Positions 8,292-16,494 of a stretch of 55,318 nucleotides of DNA are shown piece by piece. This DNA is from an uncultured Rhodobiaceae bacterium (GTDB lineage Bacteria; Pseudomonadota; Alphaproteobacteria; Rhizobiales; TMED25). Position 1 is the stretch's first letter. Every line of letters begins with the position of its first letter. The position numbers and the translations under genes are program-made. Location of the stretch: contig CAJWPC010000008.1 in assembly GCA_913045225.1 (NCBI GenBank), positions 1-55,318 of the forward strand. The letters are read 5' to 3'. The notes below the pieces were generated by a model. The model saw only the letters and a list, made by a program, of their open reading frames with translations. It made no database searches and had not been told where the DNA came from.

Positions 8292-8915
8292 ATGAATATG
8301 ATAAAATTAACAAATAAACCAGCTAATGGATCAGGCTTGCTTGCTATATTTTGTGACTTAGATCCTAAAGACCAAAAAGAATTTCACCCATGGCTTTTGA
8401 ATGAAATGTTCCCTGCGAGATTAAAAATAGGCTTTAATAGTTGTGCAAGTTTTGAAAAAATAAGCGGAGATGGACAAAAATTTCTTACTCTTTATGAAGT
8501 CGATAATATTGTGTCCCTATATGATAGGCCTTATCAAAAGTTACGTGAGAATAGATCGCCATTAGATACAAAGTTCCATGAGAGTTTTATAAATCCATCA
8601 CGTTATATTCTCACACTTATTGCTCCATTGATAGAGAAAGATCATAGTGGTTTTTTAGACTATGTTAAAATCACAAGAGAGACTATAACGGGCGCTAATG
8701 TACAACAATATCATTCTAATTTTATTACTAAGATAAATAACTTAAATCTATTACCTCTAAGACGATATATAACTGTTGAAGGAGAGCATGATAATTTTAC
8801 GATAATTGAAGCTGAAGAAATTAATAAAATAATTGATCTAGATATCGACAATAAGATATCATCTTCGAATAATCAGATTGATGCATTATATAAACGCAAG
8901 ATACAATTATTATGA
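8292..8915 (+). CDS. DUF4286-like protein, two predicted ferredoxin-like domains, 207 aa
   Basis: The first 100 residues have a pattern I associate with DUF4286-type dimeric alpha/beta-barrel proteins: GLLAIFCDLDP, a W-L-N-E-x-F-P-A-R segment, then FLTLYEVD and a conserved terminal strand. The second half repeats a shorter strand-helix-strand pattern (about 110-190), so this may be two fused barrel domains. There is no signal peptide. Relatives lie in aromatic and terpenoid degradation loci and are uncharacterised. The next gene starts 10 nt later, suggesting one transcript with the PPOX protein. The enzymatic role is unknown. Confidence 0.6.
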   Translation: MNMIKLTNKPANGSGLLAIFCDLDPKDQKEFHPWLLNEMFPARLKIGFNSCASFEKISGDGQKFLTLYEVDNIVSLYDRPYQKLRENRSPLDTKFHESFINPSRYILTLIAPLIEKDHSGFLDYVKITRETITGANVQQYHSNFITKINNLNLLPLRRYITVEGEHDNFTIIEAEEINKIIDLDIDNKISSSNNQIDALYKRKIQLL

Positions 8916-8925
8916 GGGTTAAATA

Positions 8926-9519
8926 ATGTCCGTAGACCATGAATTATTAAGAAATTTATATGCAGAACCAAGGCCAACATCTCTCGCAAAGGTTCAGTAT
9001 AAGATCGATCAACATTGCAAAGAGTTTATAAGCAGATCACCCTTTATAATTCTCGGTACCGACGGAGATGTTTCACCCAAAGGTGATTTTCCTGGATTTG
9101 TGGACGTTATAGATGATAACACAATTGCGATCCCAGATAGGTCAGGAAATAATCGTCTTGACTCGTATACAAATATTCTAAAAAACCCAAAAGTTGCGGT
9201 TATGTTTCTAATACCGGGGATTAGCGAAGTCCTAAGAATTAGGGGTATGGCTGAAATATCTCAAGATGAAGATTTATTAGCAAAAATGTCTGTAAACGAT
9301 CAGATGCCGAAAACTGCACTTATTATTAGTGTTAATGAAATATATCTACATTGTGCAAAAGCAATTGCGCGCTCAGATATTTGGAACCCTGACAAACTAG
9401 TTAGAGATTACTCTACTCGAGAAATGTTTGCAGAACACGTCGGTAAATCAAAAAAAGAATTCAGTGACTATTATGATAGTGCGACTGAGGAGGCATTAAC
9501 GAACGAAGGAAGAAAATAA
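8926..9519 (+). CDS. FMN-binding pyridoxamine 5'-phosphate oxidase (PPOX)-like protein, MSMEG_1061 type
   Basis: The 197-aa split-barrel protein contains the run SPFIILGT, VSPKGDFPGFV and AIPDRSGNNRLD (about residues 38-82) that typify the MSMEG_1061 family of FMN-dependent PPOX-type flavoproteins, followed by PKVAVMFLIPG. Such proteins are flavin or F420 oxidoreductases with mostly unknown substrates; true PdxH function is unlikely because the family differs. A GAGGG ribosome binding site overlaps the preceding gene's stop region. It converges on azlD with only 9 nt between stops. Confidence 0.85.
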   Translation: MSVDHELLRNLYAEPRPTSLAKVQYKIDQHCKEFISRSPFIILGTDGDVSPKGDFPGFVDVIDDNTIAIPDRSGNNRLDSYTNILKNPKVAVMFLIPGISEVLRIRGMAEISQDEDLLAKMSVNDQMPKTALIISVNEIYLHCAKAIARSDIWNPDKLVRDYSTREMFAEHVGKSKKEFSDYYDSATEEALTNEGRK

Positions 9520-9528
9520 TTACCTCTT

Positions 9529-9837
9529 TTAATAAAAGAAATTTCTACTTATTGCTATAGTGACAACGCCAATGATCATTGAAAGAAAAACATTTTTTGT
9601 TTTGTACATGCACGCTGCTATTAAAAATATTGCAAAAATGCCTGCCAAACCTTCTTTCAATATTACCGGAGTTACAAATGATAACAATAAAGTCGGAGGT
9701 AAATAATCCAAAAATATTCTTATTTTGCCTTCATTAGATATTTTACCTGATAATAATAATCCAGATAACCTCAGCCCATAAGTGCCAATAGAAACAAGGA
9801 AAATAATTATTAATGCATATAACTCATGATTATTCAT
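9529..9837 (-). CDS. azlD: AzlD-family branched-chain amino acid transport subunit, 102 aa
   Basis: A small hydrophobic protein with four predicted membrane helices and the AzlD-like start (MNNHELYALIIIFLVSIGTY) and conserved RLSG-LLLSG region. I chose ATG at 9837 rather than an upstream in-frame start, because it forms a classical ATGA overlap with azlC (4 nt) and matches the family length of about 100 aa. AzlC and AzlD together form an exporter of branched-chain amino acids and their analogues. Confidence 0.85.
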   Translation of the reverse strand: MNNHELYALIIIFLVSIGTYGLRLSGLLLSGKISNEGKIRIFLDYLPPTLLLSFVTPVILKEGLAGIFAIFLIAACMYKTKNVFLSMIIGVVTIAISRNFFY

Positions 9838-10526
9838 TTTTTTGCCTCTAAAATCACACCAACCAGAGATCCGGCAATCGCGCCTAATACAATGTATAGG
9901 TTGCCTCCAAATAAATATTCCGTAACATATGCAACTACGGCCGCAATTAGCCACGGAATGAGATTTCTTTTGCCCTGATACAGGTTAAAACATAAAGCTG
10001 TAAATATTGCGATGAAGGCGAAATCTAGTGCATATTTAGATGGATCGCTAATAAATCCCGAAAATATATATCCGAGGTATGTACCAATGGACCAAATAGA
10101 AAATAAACATATACCTCCACCAAAAAGGAAAAGTGGTGTTATGCTTTCACGCTTACTTCGCTCAATTGTAACTGCCCAATTTTCATCGGCAACTAGGTGC
10201 ATATATATGAACTTATCCATTAATGAGCTCTTCTTAAATAATGAATTGAGAGATGCGCCTATCAAAAAATATCTCAGATTTATCAATAGCGCTGCAGCAA
10301 CGATTGTAAAGATCTCTGAAATATTATTCCATTTATCAACGATAATAAATTGTGAAGTGCCAGCAAATATAAAAACATTCATCAGTGTTAATTGATATAT
10401 CTCTACACCTTTTTGAGCACATATCATTCCCAATACAGCACCATACGCAAATACGCTGAGACCAATTGGGGTATTTGCCTTTGCTCCATTTATGAAATCA
10501 TTCGAAATATAGATATTTGCAGACAT
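9834..10526 (-). CDS. azlC: AzlC-family amino acid exporter, large subunit, 230 aa
   Basis: A polytopic membrane protein (5-7 helices) with AzlC-type motifs: NTPIGLSVFAYGAVLG near residues 18-33, then FIFAGTSQFI and NLRYFLIGASL. Members (AzlC, YgaZ) pair with AzlD/YgaH to export branched-chain amino acids such as valine and methionine. The start codon is followed by the ATGA-coupled azlD. It is divergent from tctC over 239 nt, so the two systems may share a control region. Export here beside uptake systems would guard against amino-acid excess, an inference. Confidence 0.88.
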   Translation of the reverse strand: MSANIYISNDFINGAKANTPIGLSVFAYGAVLGMICAQKGVEIYQLTLMNVFIFAGTSQFIIVDKWNNISEIFTIVAAALLINLRYFLIGASLNSLFKKSSLMDKFIYMHLVADENWAVTIERSKRESITPLFLFGGGICLFSIWSIGTYLGYIFSGFISDPSKYALDFAFIAIFTALCFNLYQGKRNLIPWLIAAVVAYVTEYLFGGNLYIVLGAIAGSLVGVILEAKK

Positions 10527-10688
10527 GTTCTAAAAGTTGATGAAGTTAATCATTTAAGTTTCTAAATTAGACAGATGCGAAAACAATATTATAAAAAAGC
10601 TACGAAGTTTCGATATTACTTATTTTGTTCCAAGATAACAACTTTTCTCTTGCAAACAATTTAAAATAAAATAGTTTATTGTATAGGG

Positions 10689-10730
10689 ATAAATTTAGGG
10701 ATGTGTTTATTTTATATACCTCAAATTTAT
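10689..10730 (+). promoter_or_regulatory. Imperfect inverted repeat in the tctC leader
   Basis: The arm ATAAATTT-AGG (10689-10699) pairs with CCT-C-AAATTTAT (10719-10730), 11 pairs with a one-base bulge around a 19-nt loop. It lies 36-77 nt before the tctC ATG. It could be an RNA hairpin in the leader or an operator. AT-rich DNA gives such repeats by chance, so this is tentative. Confidence 0.35.
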
Positions 10731-10765
10731 TTTGTGAAATTAACTTTATCGAAAGGGAGAATTAA

Positions 10766-11689
10766 ATGAAATTTTCTTATTTATTTAAAGGCGTTGTTGC
10801 ATCAGTTTTTGGCGCTGCAATGCTGCTTACAGGTGGAACAGCTCAGGCTGACTACCCATGTAAAGAAGCCACATTTATTGTACCTTATTCACCAGGTGGT
10901 GGATCTGACCAAATGGCCAGAAGGCTTGTACCCGGTCTTGAGGAAGCTCTTGGTGTTGGCGTAAACATAGTATATAAAACAGGTGGTGGTGGTGCTGTAG
11001 GATTTAGTGAACTACATAGATCTGCACCGGATGGTTGTACCTTTTCAAACACTGTTGTTCCTAATGTTATAATAAGTTCAAAAGGTGAAGGTGTTGGTTA
11101 TAAACCGGGTGATTTTGCCTATATCGGTATGACTGAGTCATCAGCTGGAACACTTATGGTTCCTAAAGATAGTAAGTATAAAACTATCGAAGATTTTATT
11201 GCTGCTGCAAATGAAAACCCAGGTATGTTAACTGTAGCTGGAACAGGAGGCAGTGGTCTATCAAGATGGAACCAACTAGAGTCCGTTCTTGGAATAGAAA
11301 CAACATATGTACCAGTTGGTGGTGGTGTAGGTAAAATGATACCAATGCTGGCCGGTTCACACGTTGACGGTGCTGCAACTGGTGCAAACCATGCTACAAA
11401 ACACAAAGGAATTGTTGATGCAATTCTTGTGGCAGGCCCAAATGAAGTGCCTACGCTTCCAGGTGTGCCAAACGAACCAGATTGGAATTATGTTATCACT
11501 TGGGGCCTAATGGCACCTCCGGGAACACCATCTGATATCGTTGAAACACTTAATGCTGCATTAAGATCAGCAGCTTCTGATCCAGCTGTGCAAGACGCGC
11601 TTACAAAAGGCGGCTATGTAACACATGATATGACAGTTGCTGAAGTTAACGCGTTTATGGATGCTGAAATCGCGAAATACGCAGACTAG
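10766..11689 (+). CDS. tctC: TctC/Bug-family periplasmic solute-binding protein of a tripartite tricarboxylate transporter
   Basis: A 307-aa protein with a Sec signal peptide (residues 1-28, ending GGTAQA). The mature part has the Bug-family features IVPYSPGGGSDQMAR and KTGGGGAVG, and two Cys (YPC, DGC) that can bridge. Bug proteins bind small carboxylates, including tricarboxylates, aromatic acids and amino-acid-like acids, with two water-mediated contacts, and deliver them to TctAB. A strong GAAAGGGAGA ribosome binding site precedes the start. The ligand cannot be told from sequence. A stem-loop follows the gene, before tctA. Confidence 0.92.
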   Translation: MKFSYLFKGVVASVFGAAMLLTGGTAQADYPCKEATFIVPYSPGGGSDQMARRLVPGLEEALGVGVNIVYKTGGGGAVGFSELHRSAPDGCTFSNTVVPNVIISSKGEGVGYKPGDFAYIGMTESSAGTLMVPKDSKYKTIEDFIAAANENPGMLTVAGTGGSGLSRWNQLESVLGIETTYVPVGGGVGKMIPMLAGSHVDGAATGANHATKHKGIVDAILVAGPNEVPTLPGVPNEPDWNYVITWGLMAPPGTPSDIVETLNAALRSAASDPAVQDALTKGGYVTHDMTVAEVNAFMDAEIAKYAD

Positions 11690-11710
11690 TATAAAACGTA
11701 ACCTAGAATT

Positions 11711-11743
11711 TCTCATAGCTTATTTCTGAGCTATGAGATTTCC
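11711..11743 (+). terminator. Hairpin between tctC and tctA (partial terminator or 3'-end stabiliser)
   Basis: A perfect 10-bp stem, TCTCATAGCT (11711-11720) with AGCTATGAGA (11729-11738), and an 8-nt loop, then a short TTT. The T run is weak, so complete termination is unlikely. Between a binding-protein gene and its membrane genes, such hairpins usually let some transcription through and protect the upstream mRNA, giving more binding protein than permease. Confidence 0.7.
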
Positions 11744-11793
11744 GGGTCTATCATTAATTTTCAATGAATATTGACTAATGCAGGATTTGCTGA

Positions 11794-13287
11794 ATGTTTG
11801 AAGCCTTACTTATGGCTATTAGCCCTACTTACTTAATGTATATGACAATTGGTGTGCTATTAGGTCTCGTTGTTGGAACCTTACCGGGTTTAACTGCAAC
11901 TATGGGAACAGCATTATTAGTTCCATTTACATTTGGCTTGCCAACAGGTGAAGGTATTGCAATGCTGGGCGGCCTGTATGTATGCGCTATGTTTTCGGAT
12001 GCTATTCCTGCGTGCCTTGTCAACACTCCAGGAACTCCTGCCGCAATGGCAACTGGTTTTGATGGTCACCCCATGGTAAAACAGGGAAGGGGGCAAGAGG
12101 CTATTGTGGCAGCTTGCTTTAGTTCAGCTCTTGGTACCATATTTGGTGCCGCTTGCTACCTATTACTTGCATGGCCCATGGTATCTGTTGCATTAAAGTT
12201 TGGCCCACCACAATTTTTTTGGTTAGGTGTATTTGCATTAACTATAATCGGAAGTCTTGCTGGAAAATCAATACTCAAAGGACTTGCAGGTGCAGCCATT
12301 GGCATAATTATAAGTTGTATAGGAATTAGTCATGCAGCTGAAGTTAATAGATTTACATTAAATATTCCAGAACTAAGAGGCGGTGTATCATTGGTGGCGG
12401 CACTAATTGGAGTCTTTGCCGTACCGCAGGTACTTAGCATGATTTTAAATCTTCGAAAGGAAGAGTATGTTGCAGAGTACAAGCCGGAAAAAGGTGTAAT
12501 CCTAAAAACAATAATAAAAGTAGTATCAGCCCCAATACATTTTTTAAGATCAGGTGTCATTGGTGCCTTTATTGGCATATTGCCTGGCGCTGGAAGTCCA
12601 ATTGCTGCTATCGTCTCGTATAATGAAGCGCTGCGATGGAGTAAAGATAAAAGCCAATATGGTAAAGGTGATGTCAGAGGTGTAACAGCTTCTGAGATTG
12701 CCAATAATGCTGCCGCTCCTGCTGCTATGATACCACTTGTAACACTGGGAGTACCAGGATCTGCACCGGCAGCAGTTATTGCTGGTGCGCTAATGCTACG
12801 TGGTTTAAACCCCGGTCCTGAATTATTTGGAACAAATGCTACACTTGTTTATTCGTTTGGGTGGTCTCTATTGATAGCAGGTATTGTCGTATTTTTTATT
12901 GGTATGCTTGCAACCCCAATCCTAGTCAGAATAATTAAAATACCACTGAGGCTTTTAGCACCCCTTATAATGTTTTTAGCAATAATTGGGGCTTACGCAA
13001 TTCGAAATAACGTTTTTGATGTCTATTTGATGCTCATTATCGGTCTCTTTGTTTTTCTCATAAGACCACTTGGTTTTCACCCTGGTCCAATTGGGCTTGG
13101 CTTTATACTTGGTCCAATAATTGAACCATCACTGGTACAGGCGCTTTACATTTCTCACGCGGTTGGTGTCCAAAGAGTATTTTTTAGTGGGTCCGTCAGT
13201 ATCATACTTATAAGCTTATCTGTAATATCAGTTTCAGCTGTCGCTATATCCAGATATAGATCTAGGAAAAAAGAAAATGCATCGTAA
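11794..13287 (+). CDS. tctA: TctA-family large permease of the tripartite tricarboxylate transporter
   Basis: A 497-aa integral membrane protein with about 10-12 helices. The two TctA signature blocks are present: GTLPGLTATMGTALLVPF (about residues 27-45) and LGVPGSAPAAVIAGALMLRG (after residue 315), plus AMFSDAIPACLVNTPGTPAA. TctA, with TctB, carries a carboxylate across the inner membrane using an ion gradient. Its final 11 nt overlap tctB, indicating translational coupling. Length agrees with the family (about 500 aa). Confidence 0.93.
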   Translation: MFEALLMAISPTYLMYMTIGVLLGLVVGTLPGLTATMGTALLVPFTFGLPTGEGIAMLGGLYVCAMFSDAIPACLVNTPGTPAAMATGFDGHPMVKQGRGQEAIVAACFSSALGTIFGAACYLLLAWPMVSVALKFGPPQFFWLGVFALTIIGSLAGKSILKGLAGAAIGIIISCIGISHAAEVNRFTLNIPELRGGVSLVAALIGVFAVPQVLSMILNLRKEEYVAEYKPEKGVILKTIIKVVSAPIHFLRSGVIGAFIGILPGAGSPIAAIVSYNEALRWSKDKSQYGKGDVRGVTASEIANNAAAPAAMIPLVTLGVPGSAPAAVIAGALMLRGLNPGPELFGTNATLVYSFGWSLLIAGIVVFFIGMLATPILVRIIKIPLRLLAPLIMFLAIIGAYAIRNNVFDVYLMLIIGLFVFLIRPLGFHPGPIGLGFILGPIIEPSLVQALYISHAVGVQRVFFSGSVSIILISLSVISVSAVAISRYRSRKKENAS

Positions 13288-13786
13288 ATTATTAAAATAT
13301 ATTCAAGATAGCGATGTTGCGATTACAATATTATTATTTGCAATTGCTGGACTATCATTTAGAGGTGTGCCAGACAATATTTGGAATGATTATCTATATA
13401 TTGATTGGGTTTTTCCATTGGCTTCATCCTATATTTTATTTATTATTGCAACTATATTTTTAATAAAGTCCGTACATAAAATTCTACTTAAGAACATTAA
13501 TAATGATCTCAAGATTAGCAAAGAAGAGATACCTTCAATAATTAACGTATTTGTGTATAGTATAATACTGTTCTTTTATCTTGTTTGTTTATTTGCCTTC
13601 GGCTTCTGGCCAGCAAGTTTATTACTATTATGGGCAGGAATATTATATTTTAGACCAGAAAAGAATTTAAACTCAATAATGAAGTCTTTGGGAATTGCGC
13701 TTATAACATGTTTAATAGCGTACATCGTTTTCAGCTCCGGCTGGTTATTTTATGTACCATTTCCAAAATCACGAATTTGGATTTAG
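13277..13786 (+). CDS. tctB: TctB-family small permease of the tripartite tricarboxylate transporter
   Basis: A 169-aa membrane protein with four predicted helices (about 16-30, 44-65, 95-118, 137-158), the normal TctB size and layout. It overlaps tctA by 11 nt. TctB sequences are poorly conserved, so the assignment relies on size, topology and position after tctA. The stop codon lies inside the AGGAGG ribosome binding site of the next gene, so translation of the beta-propeller protein is coupled to tctB. Confidence 0.85.
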   Translation: MHRKLLKYIQDSDVAITILLFAIAGLSFRGVPDNIWNDYLYIDWVFPLASSYILFIIATIFLIKSVHKILLKNINNDLKISKEEIPSIINVFVYSIILFFYLVCLFAFGFWPASLLLLWAGILYFRPEKNLNSIMKSLGIALITCLIAYIVFSSGWLFYVPFPKSRIWI

Positions 13787-13796
13787 GAGGTAAATT

Positions 13797-15074
13797 TTGT
13801 CACGACCATACTATAAAACTGATCCAATAACAGGCGGTGGTCCAGCGCAATACATTAGTGCTGAACATAAACTCAGTGAGCCATGGAAAGAACAAGCTCA
13901 TAATGTAAAATTAGTTGGTCACTCTGATCTTAATGGGTGGGGCGATGCATTTCAGATTCAAGTTTCAAAAGGCATATGTTATGTGGCAGCCTCTGGTGTC
14001 AATGGACATGATGGTCTCACTATATTAGATGTTAGTGATCCATCCAAACCTACAATACTTAATCAAATTTCAGACTCACCGGGGGCCAGAACCCACAAAG
14101 TCCTGAAAATTAATGATGATATTATGATTACGAATTCAGAACTTAGGCCGAATTTAAGAGAAAAGTATCCAGAATTAAAGGGAGGCATGAAAGTATTTGA
14201 CATATCTGACCCAATTAACCCAAAATTTCTTAGATACGTTGAAACAGATGGAATGGGGATACACAGGCCAATTTATGATAGAGACAGAAAACTTATGTAT
14301 AGTTCAGGTTATCGAGACGGGTTCGATAAAAAAATTCTTTTAATTCACGATATGAAGGATCCCGCAAATCCTGTATTTATTGGCCAAGGATGGGTTGAGG
14401 GCCAAAGGGATGGTGAAAGTTATAGTTGGGATAATTCTATTGTTCAGAATGAAGCATGGTGTCACGAGGGTAATCCCTGGGGGAATTATGTTACAGCTGG
14501 CTGGTGGGATGGTGGTATCGTTTTATTTGATTGCACGGATCCTAGTAAACCAGAATTTAAATGGAGACATAACCCACATGAAACCCACGGTTGGGCAGGT
14601 TGTTATCATAGTTTTCTTGTCCCAAAAGGCTCTGAATTTGGTATTGTTACACAAGAGACAGTTACAGTTAATTGTGAACACCCGCCAGCATTTGTTACAT
14701 TCTACGACTTAAGAAACAAAGATATACCATTACCTGTTAGTACCTATATGCCATTTGAAACTGACCCATATGAAATGAGACCAATAGATACAAAATGGAG
14801 TAAAACAGGGTCAAGGCACGGAGCGCATAATATATGGCTCGATATGGAAAAAGATGACCTTATATATATTGCATGGTTCAATGCTGGATTACGTATCATT
14901 GATTGGAGCAACCCGTTCTCACCTCAAGAGGTTGGTTACTACATTCCGCCCGGTAATAAAGAACGCAGCTGTCCTCAAAGCAATGATGTTTATGTCGATC
15001 GTGAAACAGGATTAATTTACATGTCTGATCGGTGGGGTCTTGGATTACATATACTCGAATATACCGGTCAGTAA
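13797..15074 (+). CDS. LVIVD-repeat-type beta-propeller protein, cytosolic, 425 aa
   Basis: Starts with TTG at 13797, 6 nt after a perfect AGGAGG (13785-13790). The chain has repeated LVIVD-like blades such as LTILDVSDPSKPT, MKVFDISDPINPKF, IVLFDCTDPSKPEF and LRIIDWSNPFSPQ. There is no signal peptide, although many LVIVD proteins are exported. Conserved His/Cys clusters (CHEGNPWG, HETHGWAGCYH, SRHGAHNIW) may bind a metal, as in the selenium-binding-protein 56 propellers, an analogy only. It is the last gene of the tctCAB unit, so it may act on the imported acid as an enzyme or sensor. Its function is unknown. Confidence 0.75.
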   Translation: MSRPYYKTDPITGGGPAQYISAEHKLSEPWKEQAHNVKLVGHSDLNGWGDAFQIQVSKGICYVAASGVNGHDGLTILDVSDPSKPTILNQISDSPGARTHKVLKINDDIMITNSELRPNLREKYPELKGGMKVFDISDPINPKFLRYVETDGMGIHRPIYDRDRKLMYSSGYRDGFDKKILLIHDMKDPANPVFIGQGWVEGQRDGESYSWDNSIVQNEAWCHEGNPWGNYVTAGWWDGGIVLFDCTDPSKPEFKWRHNPHETHGWAGCYHSFLVPKGSEFGIVTQETVTVNCEHPPAFVTFYDLRNKDIPLPVSTYMPFETDPYEMRPIDTKWSKTGSRHGAHNIWLDMEKDDLIYIAWFNAGLRIIDWSNPFSPQEVGYYIPPGNKERSCPQSNDVYVDRETGLIYMSDRWGLGLHILEYTGQ

Positions 15075-15081
15075 ATACTGT

Positions 15082-15109
15082 TTGTAAAATTTCTAAATAC
15101 CTCTATAAT
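15082..15109 (+). promoter_or_regulatory. Predicted sigma-70 promoter of the Liv-type ABC importer operon
   Basis: A -35-like TTGTAA (15082-15087) and a perfect TATAAT -10 (15104-15109), 16 nt apart, sit in the 77-nt gap before the binding-protein gene. A GGGAGG ribosome binding site follows at about 15141. This implies the importer is a separate transcription unit from tctCAB. Confidence 0.5.
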
Positions 15110-15151
15110 TTATTAACATTGTCTTAACGTTTATTTAATAGGGAGGTAAAC

Positions 15152-16438
15152 ATGACAAAGAAATTTTTTGGGCTGAACCTATTTGGTTTAGCTGCATTCC
15201 TTACATTATCATTTCTACCAATAAATGATACCAATGCATCAATAAAAATTGGCGCTTCTATGCCATTGACAGGAAACTTTGCTGTTCCTGGTTCTAAGCA
15301 TTTAGAAGGCTACGAGATGTGTGTAGATATTATCAACAGACACGGTGGATGGTTAGATCAGGAAGTAGAACTCGTTGTAAGTGATAACAGATCAGATACA
15401 GAGACTGCTATTGCACAGTACGAAAGGTTTATTAACGTTGATAAAGTTGATCTTACTTTTGGTACTTTTTCAAGTAAATTAACATTTCCAATATCTCCAA
15501 TCTTAGCGAAATATAACGCTATTCATCCAATTCCATCTGGTGGCGCGTTGAGAATTTTTTCACAAGGACATAAAAATTTATTTTATTTCCAGGCTAGTGC
15601 AGCTGAGTATGTTGGAACAAATATGGTTGGGTTAATTAACGATCTAGTTGAAGATAAACCAACTAAGGCAGCTGTTGTTCATGCTGATGACTTTTTTGCA
15701 AACTCAATTGCAACTGGTCTACTTGGTGAAAAGGTTGTAATGCCAGGGAGTGGTGAATTAGTTGAAGATCTTGCACCTGGATACATCAGAGCAGCTGGGA
15801 TCGAGCTAGTATATCACGAGCAATGGCCAGAGGAAGGATTCTCAGATTGGCTTGTTTTAGCAAATTCAATTAAGAATTCTGGTGCTGATCTAGTAATTGG
15901 TCTTATGGCATCGCCAGAAGAAGCAACACAGTTTACAAGGGCACTTAAAACCGTGAGACATAACCCGAAGCACATTCTTTTATCTCAAGGAACCCAGAAA
16001 GAGTTTTATGAAGGACTCGGGGATGATGCTAATGGTGTAATAATCATGTCAGCATACCATCCAAAAGCTCCATTTAAAGGATCTCTTGCAGGTATGCAGA
16101 TGAATAATGCTGATTTTGCCGCCGAGTATCATATTACAACTGGAAATAAACCAGATGAGGATGTTGCGATTACTTTTGCGCTATGCCAAGGTATAGACCA
16201 AGCTGTTCGGGCAACTGGATCTGTTGATGACCAAACGATAATGGATTGGTTGCATGCAAGAACACCAGAAGACCCAGTAAAAACAGTACTTGGCAATTTC
16301 GCATGGGATGATAGGGGACTTCCTCTGGGCAAGTCTTTCCTAATGGTTCAATGGCAAGATGGTGGTAATTTAGAATTTGTATATCCTACAAATGAGTTTG
16401 ATACTGCTGAAATTGTTGATCCTAAACCACAATGGTAA
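15152..16438 (+). CDS. LivK-type ABC transporter substrate-binding protein, 428 aa
   Basis: A Sec signal peptide (1-29, ending NDTNAS) precedes a type I periplasmic-binding-protein fold: IKIGASMPLTGNFAVPG at the mature start, then VELVVSDNRSDTETA. This is the family of amino-acid, amide and aromatic-acid binders served by LivFGHM permeases. Its length, about 50 aa above classic LivK, fits the ABC-type 'branched-chain/urea/amide' subgroup. Ligand not assignable. Genes for both ATPases and both permeases follow, so the system is complete. A terminator-like hairpin lies immediately after it. Confidence 0.9.
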   Translation: MTKKFFGLNLFGLAAFLTLSFLPINDTNASIKIGASMPLTGNFAVPGSKHLEGYEMCVDIINRHGGWLDQEVELVVSDNRSDTETAIAQYERFINVDKVDLTFGTFSSKLTFPISPILAKYNAIHPIPSGGALRIFSQGHKNLFYFQASAAEYVGTNMVGLINDLVEDKPTKAAVVHADDFFANSIATGLLGEKVVMPGSGELVEDLAPGYIRAAGIELVYHEQWPEEGFSDWLVLANSIKNSGADLVIGLMASPEEATQFTRALKTVRHNPKHILLSQGTQKEFYEGLGDDANGVIIMSAYHPKAPFKGSLAGMQMNNADFAAEYHITTGNKPDEDVAITFALCQGIDQAVRATGSVDDQTIMDWLHARTPEDPVKTVLGNFAWDDRGLPLGKSFLMVQWQDGGNLEFVYPTNEFDTAEIVDPKPQW

Positions 16439-16450
16439 TCATCTAAAATT

Positions 16451-16484
16451 TATGCGGCCAATATCAATTGGTCGCATATTTTTA
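16451..16484 (+). terminator. Rho-independent-type hairpin between the Liv binding-protein gene and livG
   Basis: An 11-bp stem with one G-U pair, TATGCGGCCAA (16451-16461) against TTGGTCGCATA (16468-16478), and a 6-nt loop, followed by TTTTT. This is the best terminator in the window. It lies only 11 nt before the livG start, so it must be partial, reducing ATPase and permease expression relative to the binding protein. Confidence 0.75.
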
Positions 16485-16494
16485 TGGCAAATAA

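Noticed and set aside
11774-11797. Short ATG frame of seven codons before tctA as a leader peptide
   Set aside because: Too short to judge, no regulatory codon run, and it could arise by chance.
14380-14712. Plus-strand frame inside the LVIVD gene
   Set aside because: Out-of-frame shadow of a well-supported gene, no start signal.
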